Below, in pieces: positions 32,843-43,030 of a stretch of DNA of 59,562 nt. Every line of letters starts with the position of its first letter. Within the stretch, counting starts at the first letter, position 1. The notes beneath the pieces were generated by a model. It was not told the origin of the DNA. It did no database searches and saw only the letters and a list, made by a program, of their open reading frames with translations. Source of the DNA: Gammaproteobacteria bacterium (GTDB lineage Bacteria; Pseudomonadota; Gammaproteobacteria; GCA-2400775); assembly GCA_013151045.1 (NCBI GenBank), contig JAADIY010000010.1, positions 1-59,562 of the forward strand, read 5' to 3'. The translations under genes were made by a program, and so were the position numbers.

Positions 32843-34158
32843 GATAAAGTTTTTAAGATACTCTTTACGCAATTTACGCCGCTGCGCACAGCACCTTCAA
32901 GAGTCGCAGGATAACCTGTATTGGTGTAGTCCCCAGCAAGCCACATATTGGATAATGCTGTTTTATTTTCGGGTCGATAACTATTAATACCTGCTTCACA
33001 TAAGAACGTTGCGCGTTTTTCTCTTACTACCGAGACGTCTATAGGTTTGGGCCAGTCAGGATAGAGCGTTGCGATTTCTTTGGTTGCTTTATCTGCAAGT
33101 GACTCTTTGCTTAGCTGCATATGTGGGCCATCGCCACTAATGATAGCAGCAATTACGCCGGGCTGATTGCTGCTGCTACGGTCTATAAGCCAATCTAGTT
33201 CGCCACCACTGATGCCTACCATGTCTTGTCCGAGACTAATGTGTTTTGGATAGGAGCAATAAACTGTTGTGATGGGTGATATTTTAAAACGTGCGAGTTT
33301 CTCATGTAACGATTTTAGTGTTGTGATGTGTTGGGTTAGGTTAAGACACTGTTTTGGTGGTACCGCTAAAATTACTCGCTTTGTATTAATCGTTTTGTCG
33401 CGCAACTGTATAGCGAACCGGCCGTTGTTGATACGTTCAAGTTTTTTGACGCGTTCACCGGTCAATATCTTTACGCCAGCACTGTTCAAGTAGTTTTTTG
33501 CGGGTTCGGGAAACAGTTTGCCAATATTGTGCCGAGCAAAAAGAAAATCGGAATAATTACGCTGTAGAGTAAAACTATCTTTTAATACACGCAAAAAAAC
33601 TTGACATGAAGCAATTTCAGCAGAGGTGTTTAATATTGATAAACATAAGGGTTGCCAGAACTGAGCGATTATTTTTTCACTTTGCTTATTGTTTTTCAAC
33701 CATGATAGTAGTGGCTCATCTTTTTTAATTGAAAAATTGATGAGTCTTAAGTTGATACAAAGTTGAATGATATTTTTTTTCTCTATTAAGCTGAAACCAT
33801 GGGCTATAAGTAGACCTACTATAAAGTGGATGGGTGCGGCGATATGAGGAAGTGATAAACGAAAACCGGGCAGTTTATGGGTACGACTACTTAGAAGTGT
33901 TGGTCGTCGTTTAAATAAATCAGACTCATGATGACCCATTAATTTAAGGAGTCGTAATGTTTCGCTGTACGCACCTATTAATAGATGCTGGCCATTATCG
34001 GTTTCTCGATGGTTAATGGATATTGTTCGGCCGCGTCCTCCAAGTTGCTGATTACTTTCTATCAGTGTCACGGGCACTTTATTGTGACTGAGCTCGATTG
34101 CCGCTGCGAGGCCTGCCCACCCGGCCCCAATAATGACGATAGGCTCGGGTTTATGCAT
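32839..34158 (-). CDS. hpnE: Hydroxysqualene dehydroxylase HpnE
   Basis: 439-residue FAD-dependent amine oxidase/desaturase. The dinucleotide fold is at the start (VIIGAGWAGLAAAIELS) and the typical end is MWLAGDYTNTGYPATLEGAV. With HpnC and HpnD it makes squalene from farnesyl diphosphate in three steps (HpnE reduces hydroxysqualene). It starts on the hpnD stop (1-base overlap), so the operon is hpnC-hpnD-hpnE. Confidence 0.9.
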   Translation of the reverse strand: MHKPEPIVIIGAGWAGLAAAIELSHNKVPVTLIESNQQLGGRGRTISINHRETDNGQHLLIGAYSETLRLLKLMGHHESDLFKRRPTLLSSRTHKLPGFRLSLPHIAAPIHFIVGLLIAHGFSLIEKKNIIQLCINLRLINFSIKKDEPLLSWLKNNKQSEKIIAQFWQPLCLSILNTSAEIASCQVFLRVLKDSFTLQRNYSDFLFARHNIGKLFPEPAKNYLNSAGVKILTGERVKKLERINNGRFAIQLRDKTINTKRVILAVPPKQCLNLTQHITTLKSLHEKLARFKISPITTVYCSYPKHISLGQDMVGISGGELDWLIDRSSSNQPGVIAAIISGDGPHMQLSKESLADKATKEIATLYPDWPKPIDVSVVREKRATFLCEAGINSYRPENKTALSNMWLAGDYTNTGYPATLEGAVRSGVNCVKSILKTLS

Positions 34159-35033
34159 TATTGGTTTTTTAAAAGGCGAAGCCTTTTTTTCTCAGCTTTA
34201 TGTTCTTTGCGTGAAGTTTTCCAGGCAATCCACAGTTTTCTTAGTGGTGTTAGTGAAGTGCGATGGCTGAGTACACGAAAACCATCATTTTCAACTTCAT
34301 CTAGCGTGGTTTTATAAATTGCTGACATAATTAAGCCGCATCTTTGTGTATAGCGATCTTCATTTGGCAGCGAATTATGCGCTTTTTCATAATAACTGGA
34401 TGCGCGTTGTGCTTGTGCTTCAAACAAAGCGCGCATGTTATCGGAGTATTTATGGGCAAATATATCTTCTGCAGGAACATTGTGTTGTTCGAGTTCATCT
34501 AATGGAATATATATTCTGCCGCGATCGGCATCTTCTCGCACGTCACGTAATATATTAGTTAGTTGAAAAGCAAAGCCTAAATCGCGGGCATAATCGAGTG
34601 TTTTTCGGTCTCGGTAACCAAATATTTCCGCAGAGAGTAAGCCAACAACACCCGCTACACGATGGCAGTAAAGACCGAGTTCTTTAAAACTTGGGTAGGC
34701 CTCGTAATCGAGGTCCATTTCCATGCCATCTATAATTTCTTGGAAATACTCTTCTGCAAGATCAAAGTGCTGTAAAGAACTTAATAAGGACTTGCTAACG
34801 GGGTGGCGTGGTTCTTTTGCGAAGAGTCTGGATATTTCCTCGCGCCACCACTGTAATTTGGTGCGGGCAATACTTTCTTCAGTGCATTCATCGACGATGT
34901 CATCGACTTCTCGGCAAAATGCGTAAAGCGCAATCATCGCTTGTTTTTGTTTTGGGTCTAAAAACAAAAAACTGTAATAGAAGCTTGAGCCGCTGGCAGC
35001 GGCTTTTTCCTGGCAATATTTATCAGGATTCAT
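34158..35033 (-). CDS. hpnD: Presqualene diphosphate synthase HpnD
   Basis: 291 residues of the squalene/phytoene synthase family. Aspartate-rich motifs are CREVDDIVDE and NILRDVREDADRGRIYIP. The first step, joining two farnesyl diphosphates, is assigned by position between hpnC and hpnE and by sequence (SSFYYSFLFLDPKQKQAM). It lies 39 bp downstream of hpnC. Confidence 0.9.
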   Translation of the reverse strand: MNPDKYCQEKAAASGSSFYYSFLFLDPKQKQAMIALYAFCREVDDIVDECTEESIARTKLQWWREEISRLFAKEPRHPVSKSLLSSLQHFDLAEEYFQEIIDGMEMDLDYEAYPSFKELGLYCHRVAGVVGLLSAEIFGYRDRKTLDYARDLGFAFQLTNILRDVREDADRGRIYIPLDELEQHNVPAEDIFAHKYSDNMRALFEAQAQRASSYYEKAHNSLPNEDRYTQRCGLIMSAIYKTTLDEVENDGFRVLSHRTSLTPLRKLWIAWKTSRKEHKAEKKRLRLLKNQ

Positions 35034-35072
35034 AGGGTACTATAATATTTTATTACTGATCGGAAGTGTAGC

Positions 35073-35927
35073 TTACGTGAAGATAGCGCGGCTTGCTATG
35101 GCTAGCCAATCTGATAATTGTAGTTTTGGTTGCATAAACACATCACCACGTTTGCGCAGAGCATTAATGACCTGTAAGCCGCCATGTATTGTCAATCTGA
35201 TTTCAAGGCCGAGTCGACCAGGAAGATTCCTGCCAAGTGGCTTACCTTCTAGCAGCATATGGTGCGCCTTATCGATCTGCTGATTGACTAATGCTGTGAG
35301 TTGCGGAGAGTTCTGTCGTTCTGCGATTTGTGACGTATTTACCGAAAATTCGGCCATATCCTCAAGGGGAATATACAGGCGTTTTTTTTCTTGATAATCA
35401 ATGTCAATATCCTGCAGAAAATTAATTAATTGTAAAGCACTACAAATAGAGTCTGAGTAAGCGACATTTTGCTCAGTAGCGTGATTGCTTAATAATAAGA
35501 TTAGCCTGCCCACTGGGTTGGCTGAATTGCTACAATATTTGAGTAGCTGATGAAACGTTTCATACTGTTTGGTGGTAACGTCAGAGCGAAACGCGATCAA
35601 TAGGTTGCGTAATGGTTGTAATAAGCGCGGGTCATTTTTTATCACGTCCGCGAGTGCGATAAATATAGGGTCTTGATTGGGATGACCTTTTGCCGCATTT
35701 AGCAAAAATTTCTCATAGTCATCTAGCTGAGATAGGCGGGTTTCTGCAATGGCATCTCCCTCGTCAGCAAAATCATCAGCAGTGCGGGCATAGGCGTAGA
35801 TGACGCTGACAGGTTGGCGTAAGGTTTTTGGCAATAGGCGTGATGCGACAGGAAAGTTTTCATAGTGTTCACGCGCCATTTTTTGGCAAAAAGCGTAGGC
35901 TTGGAGAATTTTAGAAGAATCAGACAT
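35073..35927 (-). CDS. hpnC: Hydroxysqualene synthase HpnC
   Basis: 284 residues, squalene synthase family. Motifs ARTADDFADEGD and FLQDIDIDYQEKKRLYIP are the two Mg-binding aspartate clusters. Converts presqualene diphosphate to hydroxysqualene. First gene of hpnCDE. No squalene-hopene cyclase gene is in the window, so the fate of squalene (hopanoids or other) cannot be read here. Confidence 0.9.
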   Translation of the reverse strand: MSDSSKILQAYAFCQKMAREHYENFPVASRLLPKTLRQPVSVIYAYARTADDFADEGDAIAETRLSQLDDYEKFLLNAAKGHPNQDPIFIALADVIKNDPRLLQPLRNLLIAFRSDVTTKQYETFHQLLKYCSNSANPVGRLILLLSNHATEQNVAYSDSICSALQLINFLQDIDIDYQEKKRLYIPLEDMAEFSVNTSQIAERQNSPQLTALVNQQIDKAHHMLLEGKPLGRNLPGRLGLEIRLTIHGGLQVINALRKRGDVFMQPKLQLSDWLAIASRAIFT

Positions 35928-36039
35928 TTATATAGTGGTTTTGAATAGGAAGTGCTAAAGAATAGCTTAGCTGAGCCGAGTTTAAAATGATCATCTATCG
36001 ATTAGTTTAAGATAGTTTAAATTTTGGGAGTACGATTGT

Positions 36040-37053
36040 TTGAGTGATTTATCTAGAGCACCACGAGTGCTGGTCGTTGGTGGTGCCGGTTATATTGGCT
36101 CACATATGGTCAAGTATCTGGATAAAAAGGGTGCTGAAATCACTGTATTGGATAACCTGAGTACAGGTCACCGCGATTTAATTACTGCAGGTAAATTCAT
36201 TGAGGGAGATTTGGGTGATACAGAGTTGCTAGACAGTATTTTCGAAGAAGGCAATATTGATGTGGTAATGCATTTTGCTGCGTCGTCATTGGTTGGTGAA
36301 TCAGTTGCTGATCCACTCAAGTACTATGTGAATAATGTATCGCGTACCGCTAACCTACTGTCTGCTATGCAGCATCGTGGAATAAAAAACTTTATTTTTT
36401 CTTCTACCGCGGCCGTTTACGGAGAGCCTGATACGCTGCCGATTACTGAAACCACTAGAACTAACCCGACTAACCCTTACGGCGCGACAAAACTTGCTGT
36501 AGAGCGGATGTTAAAAGATTGTGATGCAGGCTTTGGGCTAAAATCTATTTGTTTACGTTATTTTAATGCCTGTGGTGCTGACGAATCGGCAATAATTGGT
36601 GAGCGGCATCAGCCAGAAACACACTTGATACCATTAGTGTTGCAGGTTGCAGCAGGTCGGCGAGAACATATTAGTGTTTTCGGTAATGATTATGAAACCA
36701 AGGATGGAACGTGTCTTCGTGACTATATCCATGTTAATGACCTTGCGCAGGCACATTATTTGGCTATGAATGAACTGTTAGATGGGGCTGATAGCAGCAT
36801 TTATAATCTTGGTAATAGTACGGGCTTTTCTGTACGTCAAGTGATAGATCAGGTGCGCCTAGTTACCAATGAGAAGATTAATGTGATCGATGCTCCGCGA
36901 CGTGTTGGTGATCCTGCGGTGCTTGTCGCAGATTCAGCTAAAGCTAGACAAGAACTGGGTTGGCAGCCCCAATATGAGTCTTTAGCTGTGATGATAGAAT
37001 CGGCATGGGCATGGCATCAGAGAGATTTCTCTGAAATTTCCGAAAATAATTAA
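36040..37053 (+). CDS. galE: UDP-glucose 4-epimerase
   Basis: 337-residue extended SDR enzyme. The NAD fold is VLVVGGAGYIGSH; catalytic elements are FSSTAAVYGEP and NPYGATKLAVE (YxxxK); LRYFNACGADE is typical of GalE. A TTG start at 36040 is supported by GGGAG nine bases upstream. It interconverts UDP-glucose and UDP-galactose for surface sugars. First of a galE-vanZ-gmd-fcl run. Confidence 0.9.
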   Translation: MSDLSRAPRVLVVGGAGYIGSHMVKYLDKKGAEITVLDNLSTGHRDLITAGKFIEGDLGDTELLDSIFEEGNIDVVMHFAASSLVGESVADPLKYYVNNVSRTANLLSAMQHRGIKNFIFSSTAAVYGEPDTLPITETTRTNPTNPYGATKLAVERMLKDCDAGFGLKSICLRYFNACGADESAIIGERHQPETHLIPLVLQVAAGRREHISVFGNDYETKDGTCLRDYIHVNDLAQAHYLAMNELLDGADSSIYNLGNSTGFSVRQVIDQVRLVTNEKINVIDAPRRVGDPAVLVADSAKARQELGWQPQYESLAVMIESAWAWHQRDFSEISENN

Positions 37054-37086
37054 ATACAAAGATTGTGTTTTTTGTGACGATATAGA

Positions 37087-37470
37087 ATGAATATATTAAA
37101 GCTAGATCGCAGGCATTTCGCTGTTGGGTTTTTAATTTGGGCGGGGTTGATATTTTGGTCGGCGTCTCAGCCTGGAAGCGGACAAGCACAAGCTTTCGAA
37201 GGGCTTGATAAAATACAGCATTTTTTTGCTTACGGTGTTTTGGCATTTTTGCTGGCGAAATCAATTTATCGCCATTTTGGTTGGAATAGTTTAGTCATTG
37301 TCGTGATGACCACGATATTATTGGGTGTTTGTGATGAGCTTTACCAAGCGACGATACCCAATCGTAGTTCAAGTATTGCTGATGTTATTGCTGATAGTAT
37401 AGGCGCAATAATGGGTTTTTTGTCCGCTTGGATGTGGCAAATTTATAACAATATGAAGAGGAAAGAATAG
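37087..37470 (+). CDS. VanZ-family membrane protein
   Basis: 127 residues with about four membrane helices. The VanZ-like pattern includes [30 protein letters not shown] and the conserved [20 protein letters not shown] with the last helix. VanZ proteins are associated with cell envelope and teicoplanin tolerance, but most members have no known role. It sits between galE and gmd; its stop shares a base with the gmd start (TAGTG). Confidence 0.85.
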   Translation: MNILKLDRRHFAVGFLIWAGLIFWSASQPGSGQAQAFEGLDKIQHFFAYGVLAFLLAKSIYRHFGWNSLVIVVMTTILLGVCDELYQATIPNRSSSIADVIADSIGAIMGFLSAWMWQIYNNMKRKE

Positions 37471-38576
37471 TGAGTCAATTGCCGGGTGAAGGGAAAGTTG
37501 CGTTAATTACCGGGGTCACTGGGCAGGACGGTGCCTACCTTGCGGAGTTCTTGTTAAGTCAGGGCTACGCTGTGCATGGTATAAAGCGCCGTGCTTCGTC
37601 ATTCAATACGGATCGTATTGACCACCTCTATAAAGATCCACATGAAACTGGTCGAAAGTTTGTTTTGCATTACGGTGATTTGACCGATTCAACTAGCTTA
37701 ATTCGCATTGTTCAAGAAGTGCAACCGGACGAGCTTTATAATCTCGCTGCACAGAGTCATGTGGCTGTGTCTTTTGAGACACCAGAATATACCGCAAACT
37801 CAGACGCCTTAGGTACCTTACGTATACTTGAAGCAATACGTATTCTTGGCCTGGAAAAGAAAACGCGTTTTTATCAAGCATCTACGAGTGAAATGTTTGG
37901 TAAAGTTCAAGAAATTCCACAAAAAGAAACGACGCCATTTTATCCTCGTAGCCCCTATGGCGCAGCAAAAGTTTATGGTTATTGGATAGTAGTTAACTAT
38001 CGTGAGTCTTACGGTATGTATGCGTGTAACGGCATTTTGTTTAACCATGAGTCGCCTTTACGTGGCGAAACCTTTGTGACTCGTAAAATCACCCGCGCTG
38101 TTGCTAGGATCAAGCTGGGATTACAAGACAAATTGTATTTGGGTAATCTTGATTCTCTTCGTGACTGGGGGCATGCGCGTGACTATGTCAAAGCGCAATG
38201 GCTAATGTTGCAACAAGATGTTGCAGAAGATTTTGTGATTGCAACAGGTAAACAATGGTCTGTTCGTCAGTTTGTTGATGCAGCATTTGCTGAAGTGGAT
38301 ATCCAATTAGATTGGCAAGGTGAAGGCGTTAGCGAAAAAGGAAGCAATACAGCTGATGGTAAGGTTTTGGTCGAAGTCGATCCTAGGTATTTCCGACCTG
38401 CCGAAGTGGAAACTTTGTTAGGTGACCCAACTAAAGCGAAAGAAAAATTAGGTTGGGAAGCGGAATGTACGTTGGAAGAGATGGTCAGCGAGATGGTGCG
38501 TGGAGACTTACGTATTGCTGAAAAAGATGAGCTTTGTAAGCGCGAAGGCTATCAAACTTTTAGTCATTACGAATAA
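37470..38576 (+). CDS. gmd: GDP-mannose 4,6-dehydratase
   Basis: 368 residues, SDR enzyme. NADP fold [34 protein letters not shown], and [19 protein letters not shown]. The catalytic region is [14 protein letters not shown] with [10 protein letters not shown] (YxxxK). It makes GDP-4-keto-6-deoxymannose for the next enzyme. Start GTG at 37470, coupled to the vanZ-like stop. Confidence 0.95.
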   Translation: MSQLPGEGKVALITGVTGQDGAYLAEFLLSQGYAVHGIKRRASSFNTDRIDHLYKDPHETGRKFVLHYGDLTDSTSLIRIVQEVQPDELYNLAAQSHVAVSFETPEYTANSDALGTLRILEAIRILGLEKKTRFYQASTSEMFGKVQEIPQKETTPFYPRSPYGAAKVYGYWIVVNYRESYGMYACNGILFNHESPLRGETFVTRKITRAVARIKLGLQDKLYLGNLDSLRDWGHARDYVKAQWLMLQQDVAEDFVIATGKQWSVRQFVDAAFAEVDIQLDWQGEGVSEKGSNTADGKVLVEVDPRYFRPAEVETLLGDPTKAKEKLGWEAECTLEEMVSEMVRGDLRIAEKDELCKREGYQTFSHYE

Positions 38577-38593
38577 TTAGTGAAGTTATCTCT

Positions 38594-39532
38594 ATGACAA
38601 CATTATCTCGTGATGCGGTTATTTACGTCGCAGGCCATCGTGGTTTGGTTGGATCTGCAGTTGTCCGTAAGCTTCAAGCTGATGGTTTCACTAATATTGT
38701 TAGTGCGACAAGTGCTGAGGTTGATTTGCGTGATCCACAGGCAGTAGAGTCGTTTTATGATAAGCATAAACCGACACACGTGGTTGTGGCTGCTGCAAAG
38801 GTGGGTGGCATTCACGCCAATGATGTTTACCCCGCAGAATTTCTCTATGAGAATCTCATGATTGAGGCAAACTTGATTCATGGGGCTTATAAAGCAGGCG
38901 TGGAAAAATTATTGTTTCTTGGCAGTACCTGTATTTACCCGAAGTTAGCAGAACAGCCTCTTAAAGAAGACTATTTATTAACCGGGCCACTTGAACCGAC
39001 TAACGAATGGTATGCCATTGCAAAAATAGCGGGTGTGAAACTATGCCAGGCCTATGCTAAGCAATATGGTTGTCGATTTATTTCTGCCATGCCAACGAAT
39101 CTTTATGGTCCTGGCGATAACTTTGATCTTAATAACTCGCATGTGATGCCCGCTTTGATGCGTAAGTTTCACGAGGCAAAAGAGAAGGGTGATTCAAGCG
39201 TAATGGTTTGGGGTTCTGGTAAGCCTAAACGCGAGTTCTTGCACGTTGATGATTGCGCTGCTGCCTGTGTCCATTTATTGGAAAATTATGAGAACACTAA
39301 TGAGTGGGTCAATATTGGTGTAGGCGACGATATTAGTATTGCCGACCTTGCTGCTTTGGTAAAAGAGGTGGTGGGTTATGAGGGTGATATTGTTTACGAT
39401 AGCTCAAAACCTGATGGTACACCGCGTAAATTAGTCGATGTCACGCGCATCAATAATAGCGGCTGGTCGGCAAAAATAGGCCTTAAAGAAGGTATGACTG
39501 CAACGTACCAGTGGTATCTTGATAATTATTAG
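38594..39532 (+). CDS. fcl: GDP-L-fucose synthase
   Basis: 312 residues. Epimerase/reductase converting GDP-4-keto-6-deoxymannose to GDP-L-fucose. Motifs: [47 protein letters not shown] (YxxxK) and [12 protein letters not shown]. It lies 17 bp after gmd. The pair implies fucose, or a derived sugar, in the surface polysaccharide. Confidence 0.95.
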   Translation: MTTLSRDAVIYVAGHRGLVGSAVVRKLQADGFTNIVSATSAEVDLRDPQAVESFYDKHKPTHVVVAAAKVGGIHANDVYPAEFLYENLMIEANLIHGAYKAGVEKLLFLGSTCIYPKLAEQPLKEDYLLTGPLEPTNEWYAIAKIAGVKLCQAYAKQYGCRFISAMPTNLYGPGDNFDLNNSHVMPALMRKFHEAKEKGDSSVMVWGSGKPKREFLHVDDCAAACVHLLENYENTNEWVNIGVGDDISIADLAALVKEVVGYEGDIVYDSSKPDGTPRKLVDVTRINNSGWSAKIGLKEGMTATYQWYLDNY

Positions 39533-39537
39533 GAAAA

Positions 39538-40905
39538 CTATTCATCGGTTTTTTCTGGTTGATCAGTCGTCTTATCATTCTCATTGTTATTAGGTGTTTT
39601 GACGTAAATTTCTATACCTTCTAAATCGGCCATTTCTTTTTTCTCGATCACGCCCATTTCAGTAAATTTACGTGCTCCTGGCAATAATTGTCGATCAAAC
39701 GAGCCGACGGCCTTGTTGTAACTATCGACACTGCTTTTTAGCGAGCGTCCTAGTTTTGCTAAGTGGTCGCTATAGGTTGCCATACGTTTGTATAGCTCAT
39801 CACCAACTTCGCGAATTTTGTCAGCATTTTGTGCTAACACTTGTTGACGCCAACCATAAGACACAGCACGCAATAAGGCGATTAAGCTGGTTGATGTGGC
39901 CAGCAAGACTTTCTGCTGAATAGCATATTCGAGTAAGTTGTAATCATGCTCTAAGGCGGCATCAAGAAACTGATCGCCTGGAATAAATAAAACAACAAAG
40001 TCAGGTGTGTTTTCAAATTGAGCCCAATACGCTTTACTTGCCAATTCGCGTACGCGTTGTTTTACTTTTCTTGCATGCCCAATAAGGTGTTGCTGACGTT
40101 CTTCATCAGTGACGCTCTCAATTGCGTTGAGATAGCTATCGAGTGGTGTTTTGGCATCGACAATAATATTACGCGAGCCAGGTAGGCGTACAATCATATC
40201 GGGTCTTGAAATAGTATCGCCGTCGTCATGACTCACCTGTAGTTCGAAGTCACAGTGCTCAGACATGCCGGCAAGTTCGACTAAACGTTTAAGTGTGGTT
40301 TCGCCCCATTGCCCTCTTACTTCAGGGCGACGTAAGGCCTGTACTAGGCGTCGTGTTTCTTGTTGTAAATCACGTTGAGACAGCATCATAGTTTCTAAAT
40401 GCTTGTCTAACGCGCCATAGGCTTGCTTACGGTCAAGCTCTACATCATGTAATTGTTTGCTGGTTTTCTCTAAAGCGTCTTTAATAGGCTTTACTAGGTT
40501 AGCAACGGCTGCTTCTTTTTGCGACAGAGTATGCTCGGCTTTGCTTTGATGTTGTTTTAGATTCTCTTCAGCAAGCTTTAAAAAAGCATCATTATTGTTT
40601 TTTAACGCGTCCCGAGATAGTGCGGCGAAGGTGTTGGCGAGCTGATCTTGTGCGACATCAGCAGCTGTAATTTGCTGCGCCATGGATTGGCGCTCAACTT
40701 CAAGGCGAGTATTAATTGCAATCAACTCTTCTCTTAGTTTAATTACATGGCGCTGTGCACGTAAGTAACCAATAACCCAGCCCAAGGCGAGCATCAGCAG
40801 TAGCAAAATTGCGCAGCTAACAACAAAGAACATTGGGTTTTCTGATGCAAGTTTTGACAGTGTATTAGCTAACTCAAGCAATGCGGTATTTAGTGTTTGA
40901 GCCAA
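39538..40905 (-). CDS. rmuC: RmuC-family DNA recombination protein
   Basis: 455 residues. Membrane anchor near the amino end (MFFVVSCAILLLLMLALGWV), then a coiled coil (~45-175), then the RmuC nuclease-like domain (RGQWGETTLKRLVELAGM, IVDAKTPLDSYLNAIES, VVLFIPGDQFLDAALEHD). It is thought to limit recombination at inverted repeats. The 5' end overlaps the phosphatase gene by 16 bases on the same strand. Confidence 0.92.
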   Translation of the reverse strand: MAQTLNTALLELANTLSKLASENPMFFVVSCAILLLLMLALGWVIGYLRAQRHVIKLREELIAINTRLEVERQSMAQQITAADVAQDQLANTFAALSRDALKNNNDAFLKLAEENLKQHQSKAEHTLSQKEAAVANLVKPIKDALEKTSKQLHDVELDRKQAYGALDKHLETMMLSQRDLQQETRRLVQALRRPEVRGQWGETTLKRLVELAGMSEHCDFELQVSHDDGDTISRPDMIVRLPGSRNIIVDAKTPLDSYLNAIESVTDEERQQHLIGHARKVKQRVRELASKAYWAQFENTPDFVVLFIPGDQFLDAALEHDYNLLEYAIQQKVLLATSTSLIALLRAVSYGWRQQVLAQNADKIREVGDELYKRMATYSDHLAKLGRSLKSSVDSYNKAVGSFDRQLLPGARKFTEMGVIEKKEMADLEGIEIYVKTPNNNENDKTTDQPEKTDE

Positions 40906-41564
40906 TCAAGTATCTCCAAAGCTGAATTTATAATGCCATCTGCACCCCAGTCTTCGATATTGTCGTGTTTATCGATGTAACCGAATGCTGCAGCCAAGGT
41001 GGTCATGCCCGCGTTACGGCCAGCCTCAATATCGCGTTTAGCATCACCAATATATAGACAATGCTTAGCATCGACACCCATTGTTTTACAAGCGTGAAAG
41101 AGTGGAGCAGGGTGTGGCTTGCTATGTGATGCTGTATCGCCACTCACCACACAGCTGGCTCGTGTATCCAGCGATAGCGCTATAACCAAAGGTGTTGTTA
41201 AGTAAGCAGGTTTGTTTGTGACAATGCCCCATGGTATGAGTTTTTCCTCAAGGTGTTCGAGTATCGTTGGCATGCCATCAAACAATTTTGTGTGTGTGGC
41301 AATATTGTTTTCATAGGTCTTTAATAGGTATTCCCGTGTCTCAGAATACAAGGCATGATTGTCATCAAACCCAAAGCCTAGTTGAATCAGTGCTTTTCCA
41401 CCATGAGAGACAGCTGGGCGAATAGCTGAAAAGGGTAAAGCATCTTTACCATAGTGTGTAAGCGTATTATTTAAAGCGTTGGCAAGATCGGGGGCGGTGT
41501 CGGCTAAAGTGCCATCCAGATCGAGTAATACGGCTTGGTAAGTCGCTGCTGCTTTTTGGCTCAT
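40890..41564 (-). CDS. HAD phosphatase, Gph or MupP type
   Basis: 224 residues, HAD superfamily. Motif I is LLDLDGTLADTAPDL (nucleophile Asp), motif II ends VTNKPAYLT, and motif IV is YIGDAKRDIEAGRNAG. Sequence fits phosphoglycolate phosphatase (Gph). The place directly after ubiG and near a TRZ/ATZ hydrolase is that of Pseudomonas MupP, an N-acetylmuramate 6-phosphate phosphatase of peptidoglycan recycling. I cannot decide between them. Confidence 0.85.
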   Translation of the reverse strand: MSQKAAATYQAVLLDLDGTLADTAPDLANALNNTLTHYGKDALPFSAIRPAVSHGGKALIQLGFGFDDNHALYSETREYLLKTYENNIATHTKLFDGMPTILEHLEEKLIPWGIVTNKPAYLTTPLVIALSLDTRASCVVSGDTASHSKPHPAPLFHACKTMGVDAKHCLYIGDAKRDIEAGRNAGMTTLAAAFGYIDKHDNIEDWGADGIINSALEILDWLKH

Positions 41565-41585
41565 GAAAGGCTTTAAAGATTATAA

Positions 41586-42293
41586 TCAGCTAAGTAGCTG
41601 CGCATGAACAAGATAGTTAACGCGTAAGTCATCATTGAGCTTAAATTGCTGGGTTAACGGATTGTAAGACATGCCTTTCAAGTTTTTTACTTCAATATTG
41701 GCGTTACGACACCAACGTGCAAGTTCTGATGGTTTAATAAAACGATCATAACGGTGTGTGCCTTTTGGCAGCATTCTTAATACATATTCAGCGCCAATAA
41801 TCGACTCAATAAATGATTTTGCATTGCGATTTAGTGTAGAGAAAAATAAATCGCCTTTAGGTTTTAGTGCTAGTGCGCAAGCTTGGACTAATAATGCTGG
41901 GTCGGGCACATGCTCAAGCAACTCCATACAAGTAATGACATCAAATTGGTGTGAGTGTAGTTGGGCAAATTCTTCTGCTGTGATTTGTTGATAATCGACA
42001 TTAAGCTTGCTTTCAAGTAAGTGTAACTTGGCGACAGATAATGGAGCGGACGCCATATCAATGCCGGTTACATTGGCGCCTTGACTAGCTAGCGCTTCGC
42101 TTAGTATTCCGCCACCGCAACCAATATCTAATGCGCGTTTGTTGGTCAGCGAGACGTGTTGCTCGATGAATCGTAGGCGAACAGGGTTTAATTGATGTAA
42201 GGGTTTGCAATCACCTTCAGGGTCCCACCAGCGGGACGCGACAGCATCAAACTTACTTATTTCTTGTGGGTCAACATTTATTTCGGTGCTCAT
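41586..42293 (-). CDS. ubiG: Ubiquinone O-methyltransferase
   Basis: 235 residues. Class I SAM-dependent methyltransferase carrying out both O-methylations of ubiquinone synthesis. SAM motif LDIGCGGGILSEALASQGAN, GIDMASAPL, and CMELLEHVPDPALLV. The opening FDAVASRWWDPEGDCKPLHQ is typical of UbiG. The phosphatase gene follows after 21 bp. Confidence 0.95.
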   Translation of the reverse strand: MSTEINVDPQEISKFDAVASRWWDPEGDCKPLHQLNPVRLRFIEQHVSLTNKRALDIGCGGGILSEALASQGANVTGIDMASAPLSVAKLHLLESKLNVDYQQITAEEFAQLHSHQFDVITCMELLEHVPDPALLVQACALALKPKGDLFFSTLNRNAKSFIESIIGAEYVLRMLPKGTHRYDRFIKPSELARWCRNANIEVKNLKGMSYNPLTQQFKLNDDLRVNYLVHAQLLS

Positions 42294-42344
42294 AGGCCAA
42301 GATTATAAAGGATATTGGGCTATGATTGTGTGTGGCACTATGCC

Positions 42345-42921
42345 CTAATTGTGCTGAATTTTTCGTTTAGGCGCTGTATTTCAGTAACAATATTGTTTAT
42401 TTCGTCGGGGTTGGATTCGGCTTCGCTAGAGGTTTTTTTGCCAAATCAGTGATGCTGATGATACGTCGGTCGATTTCACCTGCGACATTGGTCTGTTTAT
42501 CTGATGCGGTTGCAATCTGACCGTTCAAATCGTTAATGGTGGTGGCTGCATCAACAATTCGTGCCAATGTCTCACCGGCAGCGTCAGTCATCTCAACACT
42601 GCTATGTGTTTGTTTTGTGCCACGTTGAATGACATCCGGGCTGAGCGTTGAGCTTGATTTCGTACGCATCATCTGTAACAGCGTCAATACCTAGGGTTTC
42701 GTTGCCATTGAGTCATGCATAATGGGTCTTTTCAAATTTTGCATTGTGGTGTTGATGACGTTTGAGAGGCCAATTTTATTAGCGATCATCATGGCTTCTT
42801 TAGCCATACGCTGGCTGAGCATGCGTTGCTTGCCGAGAAGGTTAATCGCCGCCGTGTCAGAGGAGAGTTCGAGTCCGAACGAGCGTAATAGAGCTTCAAT
42901 ATTGTTCCTCACGAATTCCAT
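42345..42921 (-). pseudogene. Decayed methyl-accepting chemotaxis protein (PilJ-type)
   Basis: Two remnants in one orientation. The amino piece (42691-42921) includes INLLGKQRMLSQRMAKEAMM, the PilJ/NarX-type sensor motif. The second (42397-42687) is the end of an MCP signalling domain (SVEMTDAAGETLARIVDAAT and later ASDKQTNVAGEIDRRIISIT). Its end is frameshifted in an A7 run; the correct tail, SSEAESNPDEINNIVTEIQR then LNEKFSTIRA, stops at 42345-42347. Most of the receptor is deleted. The rest of 42294-43030 holds no other gene. Confidence 0.75.
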
Positions 42922-43030
42922 TTAGCCGCTCCCTGTCTCCTGTAAGTATGTCATTGTGTTAGCAAATTTACGCTCTGTTCATACTGCCTGTTTATACTTG
43001 GCTGAATGTTTTGTAAAGAGGAGAATACGG

